Assembly (NCBI GenBank): GCA_005879435.1
Contig: VBKX01000227.1
Coordinates: 1-20,365 of the forward strand
Source: Deltaproteobacteria bacterium
Lineage (GTDB): Bacteria; Desulfobacterota; Binatia; UBA9968
Reading direction: 5' to 3'
DNA length: 20,365 nt
The position numbers and the translations under genes were made by a program. The notes under the pieces are model-generated. The model searched no databases, was not told where the DNA came from, and saw only the letters and a list, made by a program, of their open reading frames with translations. Shown here one piece after another: positions 1-7,619 of this stretch (position 1 is its first letter; each line of letters opens with the position of its first letter).

Positions 1-1
1 G

Positions 2-277
2 TTCCGTCAGGAAGTGATCGCCTATCTCTGGGCCGCCAATCGGCGCGGCGAAAAGATCGACTATCGAAGCTACGAGCCTTTAAAAGAAGCTATCGAAAAG
101 AAGCTCATAACCTCGGTGCGCGATTTGAGCCGCGTGATCACCAAAGCGCGCATGCGCGATGAAGAACAGTCCGAGAAATACGACGCCATGGTCAAAACCC
201 TGCTCGATCATGGTTACTGCCCGAGTTGCGTCGACGTCGTGCTCAAGTACGCGGCCAATAACTTATGGAAGGATTAA
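2..277 (+). CDS. prkA: PrkA serine protein kinase, C-terminal end (partial)
   Basis: This is the last 91 residues of a gene whose start lies before the window; the frame is open from base 2 and stops with TAA at 275-277. The residues (for example ITSVRDLSRVITKAR, and the end LDHGYCPSCVDVVLKYAANN) match what I know of the C-terminal domain of PrkA, an AAA+-like serine protein kinase/ATPase linked to stress survival and, in Bacillus, to sporulation. The kinase core and P-loop are outside the window, so activity cannot be judged. It is followed 47 bases later by a DUF444/YeaH gene and then spoVR, the conserved partner order of prkA, which makes the assignment firm despite the short piece. Confidence 0.88.
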   Translation, partial: FRQEVIAYLWAANRRGEKIDYRSYEPLKEAIEKKLITSVRDLSRVITKARMRDEEQSEKYDAMVKTLLDHGYCPSCVDVVLKYAANNLWKD

Positions 278-324
278 CGGAGCGTTCTCGTTAACCCACT
301 GCCAAACGCTTTTCGGGTAACCCG

Positions 325-1506
325 TTGTCAACGATCTTTCGCCCGTACAATTCATCATCCGGCCAACGCAGCGATCGCAGCGCTGGTGATCGCCTGCGGC
401 ACCGGCAGAAGGTTCGCGAAGCGATCCGCAATAACATCGCGGACATCATCGCCGAAGAATCCATCATCGGTAAAGACAAGAACCGAATTATTAAGGTCCC
501 CATCCGCGGCGTCAAAGAATACCGCTTCATCTACGGCGAGAACGCCCCCGGCGTCGGTCAAGGCGGCGACGGCGAGCCCAAGCCCGGCGACGTCGTCGGT
601 CAGGGCAAGGACGGCAAAGCAGGTCATCAAGCCGGCGACCGTCCCGGCGTCGACTACTACGAAACCGACGTCAGCCTCGATGAGCTGATCGATTTGATGT
701 TCGAAGATTTGGAATTGCCCGATATCGAACGAAAACGGCTGCGCCAGATCGAGATCGAACGCCAGTTCCGCCAGAAAGGATTTCGCCGCAAAGGTATCCG
801 CGTGCGTTTGGATAAAAAGCGCACCGCTCGTTCGCGCGTCAAGCGCAAGAAGGCCTCGATCAAGCATCATCCCGGCGCCGCGCAGCCGCAACGCTTTCCA
901 TTTCACGAAGACGATCTACGCTACCATCACACGATCACCGACACGCGCAATGAATCCAACGCCGTCGTGCTCTGCATCATGGACACGTCCGGATCTATGG
1001 ACACGATGAAAAAATATTTGGCGCGCAGTTTCTTCTTTCTCCTGTACCAGTTTCTTTGCACGCGATATCAAAATGTCGAGATCGTCTTCATCGCGCACCA
1101 TACCGAGGCCCATGAAGTGACGGAGGAGGAATTTTTTCACAAGGGCGAATCGGGCGGCACGTTTATTTCTTCGGGCTACAACAAAGCGCTGGAGATTATC
1201 GAGCAGCGCTACCACCCCGCTCTGTGGAACGTTTACGTGTTTCATTGCTCTGACGGCGACAACTTCGAGTCGGACAATGAGGCCGCCCTCAAGGCCGCCC
1301 AACAGATCACCGAGACGGCGAATCTATTCGGCTACGGTGAAATCAAGCCGCTCGGCTCGGGCTACTACGGCAGCAGCATGATTACGTTCTTTTCGCAGCT
1401 CCAGGCAGCGAATTTTCAGACGGTGCAGATCCAAAAGAAGGAAGACATCTGGAATTCATTCAAAACCTTTCTCAGTAAGGACCGCGCTCGGGAAGACGCC
1501 GCGTAA
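325..1506 (+). CDS. yeaH: DUF444 family protein (YeaH/YhbH), von Willebrand factor A-like
   Basis: A 393-residue protein, close to the usual 380-430 of the YeaH/YhbH (DUF444) family, which is co-encoded with PrkA and SpoVR; its biochemical role is not settled. Near residues 17-48 it has the family's DRSAGDRLRHRQ...IAEESIIG region, then a Gly/Lys-rich linker (about 75-108), a basic stretch (137-180), and a C-terminal vWA-like domain starting near 213. The metal-site motif is DTSGS at 220-224, with a supporting GGTF at 277-280 and the segment HCSDGDN at 307-313. The start used is TTG at 325; no good ribosome-binding site lies in front of it, so the true start is uncertain by a few codons. The gene ends 10 bases before spoVR, so the two are probably one transcript with prkA. 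Confidence 0.9.
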   Translation: MSTIFRPYNSSSGQRSDRSAGDRLRHRQKVREAIRNNIADIIAEESIIGKDKNRIIKVPIRGVKEYRFIYGENAPGVGQGGDGEPKPGDVVGQGKDGKAGHQAGDRPGVDYYETDVSLDELIDLMFEDLELPDIERKRLRQIEIERQFRQKGFRRKGIRVRLDKKRTARSRVKRKKASIKHHPGAAQPQRFPFHEDDLRYHHTITDTRNESNAVVLCIMDTSGSMDTMKKYLARSFFFLLYQFLCTRYQNVEIVFIAHHTEAHEVTEEEFFHKGESGGTFISSGYNKALEIIEQRYHPALWNVYVFHCSDGDNFESDNEAALKAAQQITETANLFGYGEIKPLGSGYYGSSMITFFSQLQAANFQTVQIQKKEDIWNSFKTFLSKDRAREDAA

Positions 1507-1516
1507 GATCCCCGCT

Positions 1517-2885
1517 ATGGCCGCTGAATTCACCATCGAAGACCTCGAACGTTGGAATGAGAAAATCATAAAGCTCGTCGAGCACTTCGGGCTTGATCCG
1601 TTCCCGCAAGAATTCGAAGTCTGCGACCATGAGGACATGCTTTCCTACATGGTTTATTCGGGCATGCCGTCGCATTACCCGCACTGGTCCTACGGCAAGA
1701 ATTTCGAGAAGCTCAAAACCTTATACGAGTACGGCGTCAGCGGGCTTCCCTACGAGATGGTGATCAATTCAAATCCCTCGATCGCTTACCTCATGCGCGA
1801 CAATAGCCTCGCCTTGCAGGTTCTGACCATCGCCCACGTCTACGGGCACAATGATTTTTTCAAGAATAATTTTACCTTCCGGTCCACGCGCGCGGAATAC
1901 ACCATCGAAACGTTCAAAAGTCACGCCAACCGCGTGCGCCACTACGTCGAAGACCCGAGCATAGGCTTGGACAAGGTTGAAGCTATTCTCGATGCTGCCC
2001 ACGCGCTTTCCCTGCAATGCCGGCGCAACCTCGCGATCAAGAAGCCGAGCGCGGAAGAAGAGCTCAAAATGAAGATGGCGGAGTCCCAGCCGCCGACGGA
2101 TCCATTCGGCAGCATCCACCGGCGCCGGGAGACCACGCAGCCCGATCTAAACAAGGTGCCGCTCTATCCGGACGAAGATCTGCTGACCTTCATCCGCGAC
2201 CACAACCGGCAATTCGCCGACTGGGAAAAAGACCTTTTGACCATCGTCCATGAGCAGGCGCAATACTTCGTGCCACAGATCGAAACGAAAATCATGAACG
2301 AAGGCTGGGCGAGCTTCTGGCATAAGCGCATTCTCGAAGCCCTTGAGTTGCCCCAAGAACTACACCTGGAGTTCCTCGTTCGACACACTCAGGTTTTACG
2401 CCCGAGCCCGGGCAGTTTGAATCCCTATCATGTCGGCATGAAAATTTGGGAGGACATCGAAAGACGCTGGGACCATCCATCGGTTGACGAGATCGAAGAA
2501 TTCGGCCCGCGCAAGAAAAATGGCCGGGAGAAATTATTCGAGGTGCGCGAGGTCGAGCGTGACGCTTCGTTTTTAAGGCGATATCTTACCGAGGAATTGA
2601 TCCGTGAGCTCAACCTGTTCGAATACAAGAGCCGCGGCAACGAGCAGGTGGTCAGCCGTGTCGCCGACGATGAGAACTGGCGCGAGATCAAGGAGACACA
2701 ATCGCATCCTGCTGCTCAAGCACGATCACGACGGGCGCGATCTCCAGCTCGAATATGCCGAAAAAACGTTAAGATATATCCACCAGCTCTGGGGACACGA
2801 CATCGCCATGGACACCGTCCTGGATGATCGGCACACGCAGTTGATGTTCAGCGACGGTAAGTTCGCAGTCAAGAAAGCCGCCTGA
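1517..2885 (+). pseudogene. spoVR: SpoVR family protein, interrupted by a frame change
   Basis: The first 394 codons (ATG at 1517) are clearly SpoVR: FEVCDHEDMLSYM near 34-46, a GLPYEMVINSNPSIAYLM region (76-93), HVYGHNDFFKNN near 109-120, NEGWASFWHKRI in the middle, and LNPYHVGMKIWEDI. After the codon at 2696-2698 the frame turns to nonsense and stops at 2825-2827. The true C-terminus continues in the +1 frame from about 2700 (NRILLLKHDHDGRDLQLEYAE, then LRYIHQLWG) to TGA at 2883-2885. Joining the two gives about 455 residues, against roughly 470-510 for the family. By comparison with the family, about 20-30 residues that usually precede the 'LLLKH' strand seem to be absent at the joint, so this looks like an out-of-frame internal deletion rather than a single-base slip. 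SpoVR is tied to spore cortex formation in Bacillus and to stress responses elsewhere. Real decay or an assembly error are both possible. Confidence 0.82.
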
Positions 2886-2960
2886 CACGGCTCAGATCTC
2901 CTCCACCCGCTGCCGAAAACGCCATGCTTTGCGGCTATTCTGCGCGGTCAACTAAGCACC

Positions 2961-4079
2961 ATGCCATCGCCTATAGATATCGCCGCGATTCAAAACTGCG
3001 TATCGAACACGGTGGCGCAAGACGCCGGCGTTCACGATCGGCTCTTTGCCGGAGTCATCGGCGACGCGCCGTCACACTACTCGAAGAGCCCCGGGTTGTG
3101 GAATGCGACGTTTCGACACCTAGATATGAACGCTGTTTACCTGCCCTTCGACGTCGACGACGCGCGTGTCGGCGAGTTGCTTGCCGTTCTCAGGAAATCT
3201 GAATGCTTTCTGGGAGCCAACGTGACTGTGCCACACAAGGTTCGCGTCATCGACTTTCTCGATGAGCTCGATCCGGGCGCCGCGCGAATCCAGGCAGTGA
3301 ACACGATCGTGCGCGCCCCCGACGGACGGCTCGTCGGTTATAACACCGACGGCGAGGGTTTTATCGAAAGCCTATTGCAACACCAACCGGACCGAACGGA
3401 AAGTTTTATCTCGTCACTCAAGGGACTGACCGTACTGTTGTTAGGCGCGGGTGGCTCGGCGCGCGCCGTAGCGTTTCACGTTGCCGACAAACTTGACGGC
3501 GGACGACTGATCATCTGCAACCGCACGGTTGAACATGCGATCTCGTTGTGCGGCGAGATTCAAAATGGTGCCAGCATGGCGATCGCCATCGATGAAGGTG
3601 AATTGACGAATTGGGCTCCCAAAGCGGGCTTAATCATCAACAGCACCACTAAGGGCCAAGGTGGCATCCGCAAGTTGGCGGGCGGTACGGCGACGTTGCT
3701 TGAGTCCTATTCCGCTTTAGCGCCAGCCCATCCACCTGTGCTTGCCGCAGCGGATCTTGAGCCTGCCGACTTCGCTCGTAATTGGGCGGAAGCCGCACGG
3801 TCTGACGTTGAGAGAAACAACCAGACGTCCATGAATCTGGCAAAATCGATTCCGCAAGCTGTTCCGTTCTACGATTTGATCTATCATCCCGAAGAAACCG
3901 TCTTTCTGCGCCACGGTCGAATGACCGGTCATCCGACGATGAACGGCAAGGCGATGATCGTCAATCAGGCGGTGATCGCCTTCTGCGAGCGAATCTGCCG
4001 CACGCAGCTTCAGGCCAAAGGTATCGATACGCAGGAGACACGCGGACAAATTTTAGAAATCATGTACCGCGCTTGGTAA
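2961..4079 (+). CDS. Shikimate/quinate dehydrogenase-like protein with an insertion
   Basis: A 372-residue member of the shikimate dehydrogenase (AroE) family, which reduces 3-dehydroshikimate with NADPH, or oxidises quinate/shikimate with NAD. Visible motifs in order: substrate-side YSKSPGLWN (40-48; the usual HN is WN), ANVTVPHK with catalytic Lys93, YNTDGEGF with catalytic Asp130, nucleotide-binding LGAGGSARA (161-169), CNRT (186-189), LIINSTTKG (224-232), YDLIYHPEETVFL (304-316) and MNGKAMIVNQA (328-338). All key residues are present. It is about 100 residues longer than usual: some 25 extra at the N-terminus and about 45 extra between 232 and 303. The start ATG at 2961 has no strong ribosome-binding site. 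It follows spoVR by 75 bases on the same strand, with no other aromatic-pathway gene nearby, so a catabolic or specialised role is as possible as chorismate synthesis. The gene symbol is left open for that reason. Confidence 0.85.
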   Translation: MPSPIDIAAIQNCVSNTVAQDAGVHDRLFAGVIGDAPSHYSKSPGLWNATFRHLDMNAVYLPFDVDDARVGELLAVLRKSECFLGANVTVPHKVRVIDFLDELDPGAARIQAVNTIVRAPDGRLVGYNTDGEGFIESLLQHQPDRTESFISSLKGLTVLLLGAGGSARAVAFHVADKLDGGRLIICNRTVEHAISLCGEIQNGASMAIAIDEGELTNWAPKAGLIINSTTKGQGGIRKLAGGTATLLESYSALAPAHPPVLAAADLEPADFARNWAEAARSDVERNNQTSMNLAKSIPQAVPFYDLIYHPEETVFLRHGRMTGHPTMNGKAMIVNQAVIAFCERICRTQLQAKGIDTQETRGQILEIMYRAW

Positions 4080-4126
4080 ACGGCGCGTCACGCTCGCCAA
4101 TTATTTTATTGAGGTGCGGTAAGTCG

Positions 4127-4360
4127 CTAGCAAATTTTGACGACGGCGCCGCATTGCTCGCAGCGGTAGGTCGCGGCGCCATCGTTAGCCCTTTCCACCT
4201 CCTCGAACTCATAGCGGCGCTCGCCTGATCTGTCGAAACATTCGGGACAATAGTTATCGCCCAACTCCTGGCCGTCGAGGGTCAAATGACAATACCGGCA
4301 ACGCAGAGTGCGCTTTCGCGCCGGCAACAGCTCGAGCTCGGCGTGGTTACAAGTCGTCAT
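4127..4360 (-). CDS. Small zinc-ribbon-like protein, function unknown
   Basis: A 77-residue protein from ATG at 4360 (a GTG codon lies immediately upstream). It has paired cysteines typical of zinc ribbons: CRYC at 21-24 with CPEC at 38-41, and a second half with CEQC at 67-70 and a final Cys at 77; Cys4 and His6 at the N-terminus might complete a second site. The middle is acidic (YEFEEVER). There is no signal peptide or membrane segment, so it is probably cytosolic. It faces the dehydrogenase gene tail to tail, 47 bases apart. The repeated CxxC pattern in a constrained spacing argues for a real gene. No function can be assigned; nucleic-acid or protein binding is only a guess. Confidence 0.7.
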   Translation of the reverse strand: MTTCNHAELELLPARKRTLRCRYCHLTLDGQELGDNYCPECFDRSGERRYEFEEVERANDGAATYRCEQCGAVVKIC

Positions 4361-4498
4361 CACTCAAGAATTTGATCCGCCGTGGACCTGGTCCAAACGC
4401 CGGTAAAACCGAGTGCGCTTATTTGCCTTTGATCAGTCTGTCGGAGTCGCCCGCGCACGATCAAGCGCAGAGATCCTAAGAAGATCGCAACCCAGCAG

Positions 4499-5167
4499 TC
4501 AGATCACCCCACCCTTTTCTTCCCTAAGACAGATCCCTCGCGCCTGCTGCAAACGTTTGTCGGTCGGATGATATGCATCTCCGGCATAGTTTTGCTCTTC
4601 GAAGTTTTTCAGAATTCCCACCCAGATGCGGCAATCCCAACCGAGCTTTTGCCAATATTGCAGCCCCATTGAATCGGCTTCCAGCTCTTTTTCGGGAGAA
4701 TAGTTACGCAATTTCACATTCCAGGGAAGCCCCACATCGCCACTCGATACGCCGCGCGCGAATAGGCCGAGATTGAGGTGGGTAGCACCGCCTTGCAGAG
4801 CATGACCGGCGGCCTCATGAGCAATTTCGTGCGCTAAGGTTTGCCGGAGCATCCAAAGGTACGACATCCGCTTGGAGGCCAGCTTTGCCAGCTCGTGACT
4901 GATGTAGATGCGGTGGTTGCCGATGCTCATGCCGAGAATGTCTTTACGGGGAAAATCGGAAAGAAAGATTTGATACTCCGAAAGACGATCTCTATCTTCG
5001 CTGACAGCGATAATCTGCGCCGCCTCGTTTCGGACCATTAGCTCGACCGCATCGTCCGATACGGTGGGAATACTTGCTCCCGTCGAGCACGAATTCAAAA
5101 GCAGCTCAAATAGAATCAAGCCGCATAAGGTCCAGCTGCTTTGCCACAACGAATTTAGCTTCTGCAC
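4499..5167 (-). CDS. M48-like metallopeptidase, predicted lipoprotein
   Basis: From GTG at 5167 the protein has 222 residues. The start is chosen because it gives a clean lipoprotein signal: a hydrophobic stretch at 12-24 and lipobox LNSC with Cys27; a purine-rich AAAGGGAAAG lies about 10-20 bases upstream. A longer frame to 5290 would bury the signal. The zinc site is HEIAH (His113, Glu114, His117), with the third ligand probably Glu161 in ELEAD (161-165), the M48 family arrangement, and a late YHPTDKRL segment typical of the family. M48 proteases of the BepA/LoiP kind work on proteins at the outer membrane; that role is inferred. The cysteine-containing C-terminus is short, and no TPR repeats follow. 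The N-terminal region of the catalytic domain is shorter than in BepA. Confidence 0.82.
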   Translation of the reverse strand: MQKLNSLWQSSWTLCGLILFELLLNSCSTGASIPTVSDDAVELMVRNEAAQIIAVSEDRDRLSEYQIFLSDFPRKDILGMSIGNHRIYISHELAKLASKRMSYLWMLRQTLAHEIAHEAAGHALQGGATHLNLGLFARGVSSGDVGLPWNVKLRNYSPEKELEADSMGLQYWQKLGWDCRIWVGILKNFEEQNYAGDAYHPTDKRLQQARGICLREEKGGVI

Positions 5168-5339
5168 TCCCGTATGCTTTCCCTTTCGCCAAACGCAAAA
5201 TTGACGCAAGGTACCATATGTTGCCCGTGAGCGCCAGACGGACGACCCCGACAAGTCGGCGCGTCCTGCCTCTCCCGGCAGCCGATGCAATTGCGAGAAC
5301 CGATCGCAAGCAACCGCGGAGCCTATGATTTAAGTCTGG

Positions 5340-5501
5340 TCACAGAGAGAATATCGCCAGCTTTCCCGAGTTGTCCTTTTGCGTGATGTTCCCTTCCGTC
5401 GGATTCGGGAAGCGTCCAGTTTCCGGCCGGAGGGTAACCTTGACCCGATCGCCTACTGCCAACACTTTCAAAGAATTCGCCAACGATTCGAAGATTGCCA
5501 T
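5340..5501 (-). CDS. Small 53-residue protein with a strong ribosome-binding site
   Basis: ATG at 5501 is preceded by AGGAGG with about 6 bases spacing, the best ribosome-binding site in this part of the window, and the frame runs 53 codons to TGA at 5342-5340. The product starts MAIFESLANSLKVLAVGDRV and goes on with VKVTLRP (20-26), a basic/polar centre and a hydrophobic end (KLAIFSL). The alternating pattern around VGDRVKVTL resembles a small beta-barrel (SH3- or KOW-like), but this is only an impression. There is no signal peptide or cysteine. It lies alone between the molybdoenzyme gene (250 bases upstream on the same strand) and the peptidase gene. Function unknown. Confidence 0.6.
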   Translation of the reverse strand: MAIFESLANSLKVLAVGDRVKVTLRPETGRFPNPTEGNITQKDNSGKLAIFSL

Positions 5502-5750
5502 CACTTCCTCCTGAGGAGAACCGTCATTTGACTCACTGCCGCTTCAGCCCGTCCATTCGATTATTCTAGCTCTTTGGAGAATCAATTTCGTCCTCGCGTC
5601 ACTGGAAATCTCACCGGACGGCTCAAAGGCGGCTTGGAGGCGACGGCGATTTCACGGGAGGAAATCTCACTGCTGGCAAAGCCACAGGCGTCTTCGTCGT
5701 CGCTTTGTTCTCTAGACTAACCACTCAGGTTGGCATCCATGAATGAAGCA

Positions 5751-6863
5751 TCAGCGCACGACGACATTCACACGCTGCACGCCGTTGTTGCCGTAGCCGC
5801 CGTAGTTCCATTGCTGATCGACCGGCTGCATATTGCCCTCGGCATCGGTCGCGCGGACGTGGAGCACACATGCGCCCGGCTTGGCATCCCATACGAACGT
5901 CCATGTTCTCCGGGCATAGGGTGATGCCGATTCGCCCAGTTCAGCCTTAGACCAAGTCGAGCCACCGTCGACGCTAAGCTCGACACGCGACACGCCGCCA
6001 TGCCCGGCCCACGCTTTACCCGTGAGAGTGACCGGGCCGGCGCTGACCAGCCGTTCGCGGGTCATGAAGTCTGGAATCCCGGGAGGAATCATCAGGGCGC
6101 GCGCTCTCATCACGTTGACGGCTTCGCCCGGGTCCTCCGCCGACTGCGCGTAACGATAGGCGCGCACCATTTGATAGCCTTGAAACGGCTCTGCGACAGC
6201 CTCGATGCGGTCCAGCCATTTCACGCTCGCCATGCCGTACCAGCCCGGCTTCAACAAGCGCAGCGGATAGCCGTGTTGTGGCGGCAGCGGTGCGCCGTTC
6301 ATTTCATAGACCAGCAAGACTTCGTCTCTCGTCGCTTCGTCTACGGTCAGACTGCGCTGATAGTGCTGAATCTGGTCGCCTTCCACTCCTTGATCGAGGC
6401 CGGTAAAAACAATCTCCGCGGCATCGCCGCGGATGCCAGCTTCCTGCAGGACGGTTCGAAGCGGCGTGCCCGTCCACTCGGCGTTGCCGATAGCGTCGAG
6501 AAGCCAGGGTTGGCTTATGCGCCGCGGCGCGAAGAGAGCCCGGCCGTTGCCGGCGCATTCCATGGTGACCGGAATAGTTCGGCGCGGCCGCTTTTTGATT
6601 TCCTCGAGAGTCAGATTGAGCGGAGTAGCGACTCGCCCGGCGATTTTTAGGCGCCATTGGTCGGCGGTCACCGCCGGTATGTCATAGTGGATCAGCAGGT
6701 AGTGCAGACCTGTCGGTGTGATCGGATAGCGCAGCGCCTCTAGAGGCATGCCGCTATTGCGCAGCGCCAGCTGCAGCTCTTCTTTATAAAGACCTTCGGA
6801 TTGAGCGAGCCCGCTGCCGTCACCGACGGTGGAAAAATATTTGTTCGCGCTTTTTTGTTCCAT
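5751..6863 (-). CDS. Sulfite oxidase-family molybdopterin oxidoreductase
   Basis: 370 residues from ATG at 6863, chosen over an upstream TTG at 6905 because AGAGG sits 9 bases before it. It has the oxidoreductase molybdopterin-binding domain (about 45-225): MECAGNGR with the expected molybdenum-ligand Cys103, DQWRLKIAG before it, WTGTPLRTVL (130-139), and HGYPLRLLKPGWYGMASVKW (197-216). The Mo-co dimerisation domain follows (about 265-370), with GVSRVELSVDGGSTW and a WNYGGYGNN tail. Members oxidise sulfite or reduce other small oxyanions and sulfoxides; the substrate here is unknown. No twin-arginine or Sec signal is visible, unlike periplasmic SorA/SorT, and there is no haem domain. It is the last gene of a run DUF1326 - DUF2182 - this gene, starting 39 bases after the end of the DUF2182 reading frame. 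Confidence 0.88.
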   Translation of the reverse strand: MEQKSANKYFSTVGDGSGLAQSEGLYKEELQLALRNSGMPLEALRYPITPTGLHYLLIHYDIPAVTADQWRLKIAGRVATPLNLTLEEIKKRPRRTIPVTMECAGNGRALFAPRRISQPWLLDAIGNAEWTGTPLRTVLQEAGIRGDAAEIVFTGLDQGVEGDQIQHYQRSLTVDEATRDEVLLVYEMNGAPLPPQHGYPLRLLKPGWYGMASVKWLDRIEAVAEPFQGYQMVRAYRYAQSAEDPGEAVNVMRARALMIPPGIPDFMTRERLVSAGPVTLTGKAWAGHGGVSRVELSVDGGSTWSKAELGESASPYARRTWTFVWDAKPGACVLHVRATDAEGNMQPVDQQWNYGGYGNNGVQRVNVVVR

Positions 6864-6901
6864 CTCGGTTAACCTCTCAGTGGAGTTTGGCTGTGGCGCG
6901 A

Positions 6902-7577
6902 TCAAAAGTGATTGACAAAAATCACCCCGCCCCAGCCGATCAGGGCGACGCCCAGCGGCGCGCTCAGTTTACGGCCCCACGGCAGGTTCTATCAACGCCC
7001 AGCAGCAGCCGACGCAAAACAGGCCGTGATGGATACCCAGCAAGAATGCGTTGCGCCCTTCATGGCGACCGCGCCAGTACTCGGTGACGACACTCAGTGG
7101 CGCGCGGCACTTCTCCAGACAGCGGTATTTCAAGCGGCTAAACTGAAAGCCGCCGGCCAACAGCAGCGTGGCAGCACCGATAAGCCACGCGTTTGCTTCA
7201 AGCCAGGAACTGCGCTCGACGACCTCATGCAACAACCAATCAGCTCCGTGGGCGGCAATACCGAACCCCATCCATACCGCCAGGTAACCCGCAATGACCA
7301 AGGCTAACAGCTGAGAGCGATCTTGGCACTGTGCCGTTAAGCGGCGAAAGATTTCGAGCAGCGGGAGCGTCGTCGGCAACATCATGGCCACCGTCATCAG
7401 TGTCCAACCGACCAGGTATAAAGATATGGGAAGCAGAAGAGAGCCGGCGCCGATCTCGCCGAGTTGCTCATGACCGAGGTAGCGGCCATAAGGCGACCGG
7501 CCCCAGATCCACAGAGCGCACCATGCTGAGCCGACCAGCGAAGCGATCAACCCGAGAAAAGCTCTACGCTCCCCCAT
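6902..7577 (-). pseudogene. DUF2182 membrane protein, interrupted by a frame change
   Basis: From ATG at 7577 the first 196 codons are a DUF2182 protein, a predicted metal-binding integral membrane family. They show several hydrophobic helices, MMLPTTLP (65-72), a CLEKC pair (Cys153, Cys157) and the hallmark IHHGLFCVGCCWAL (182-195). After about 6990 the frame fails and stops at 6971-6969. The expected C-terminal helix is found in another frame at 6988-6902: NLPWGRKLSAPLGVALIGW and on to FVNHF, TGA. The sum is about 224 residues, against my recollection of 250-270 for the family, so a helix of roughly 30-40 residues that normally follows GCCWAL is missing at the joint as well as the frame being changed. 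There is no clear ribosome-binding site at the start. It lies between DUF1326 (42 bases upstream) and the molybdoenzyme. Confidence 0.8.
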
Positions 7578-7619
7578 GGCGTTCAGCTAATACGTTGCCC
7601 CACATCAGCGTAGGAAAAT

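Noticed and set aside
355..906. A 183-codon open frame on the - strand opposite the YeaH-type gene
   Set aside because: It is exactly antisense to a well-conserved coding region, is rich in Ala/Asp/Val as expected from reversed codons, and has no ribosome-binding site.
6000..6650. A 216-codon open frame on the + strand opposite the molybdoenzyme gene
   Set aside because: Antisense shadow of a gene whose motifs are firm; no family motif is seen in the translation.
6908..6925. Inverted repeat GTGATT-6-AATCAC before the molybdoenzyme gene
   Set aside because: It falls inside the C-terminal coding frame of DUF2182 and has an AT-rich short stem with no T-run, so it is neither a clear terminator nor a clear operator.
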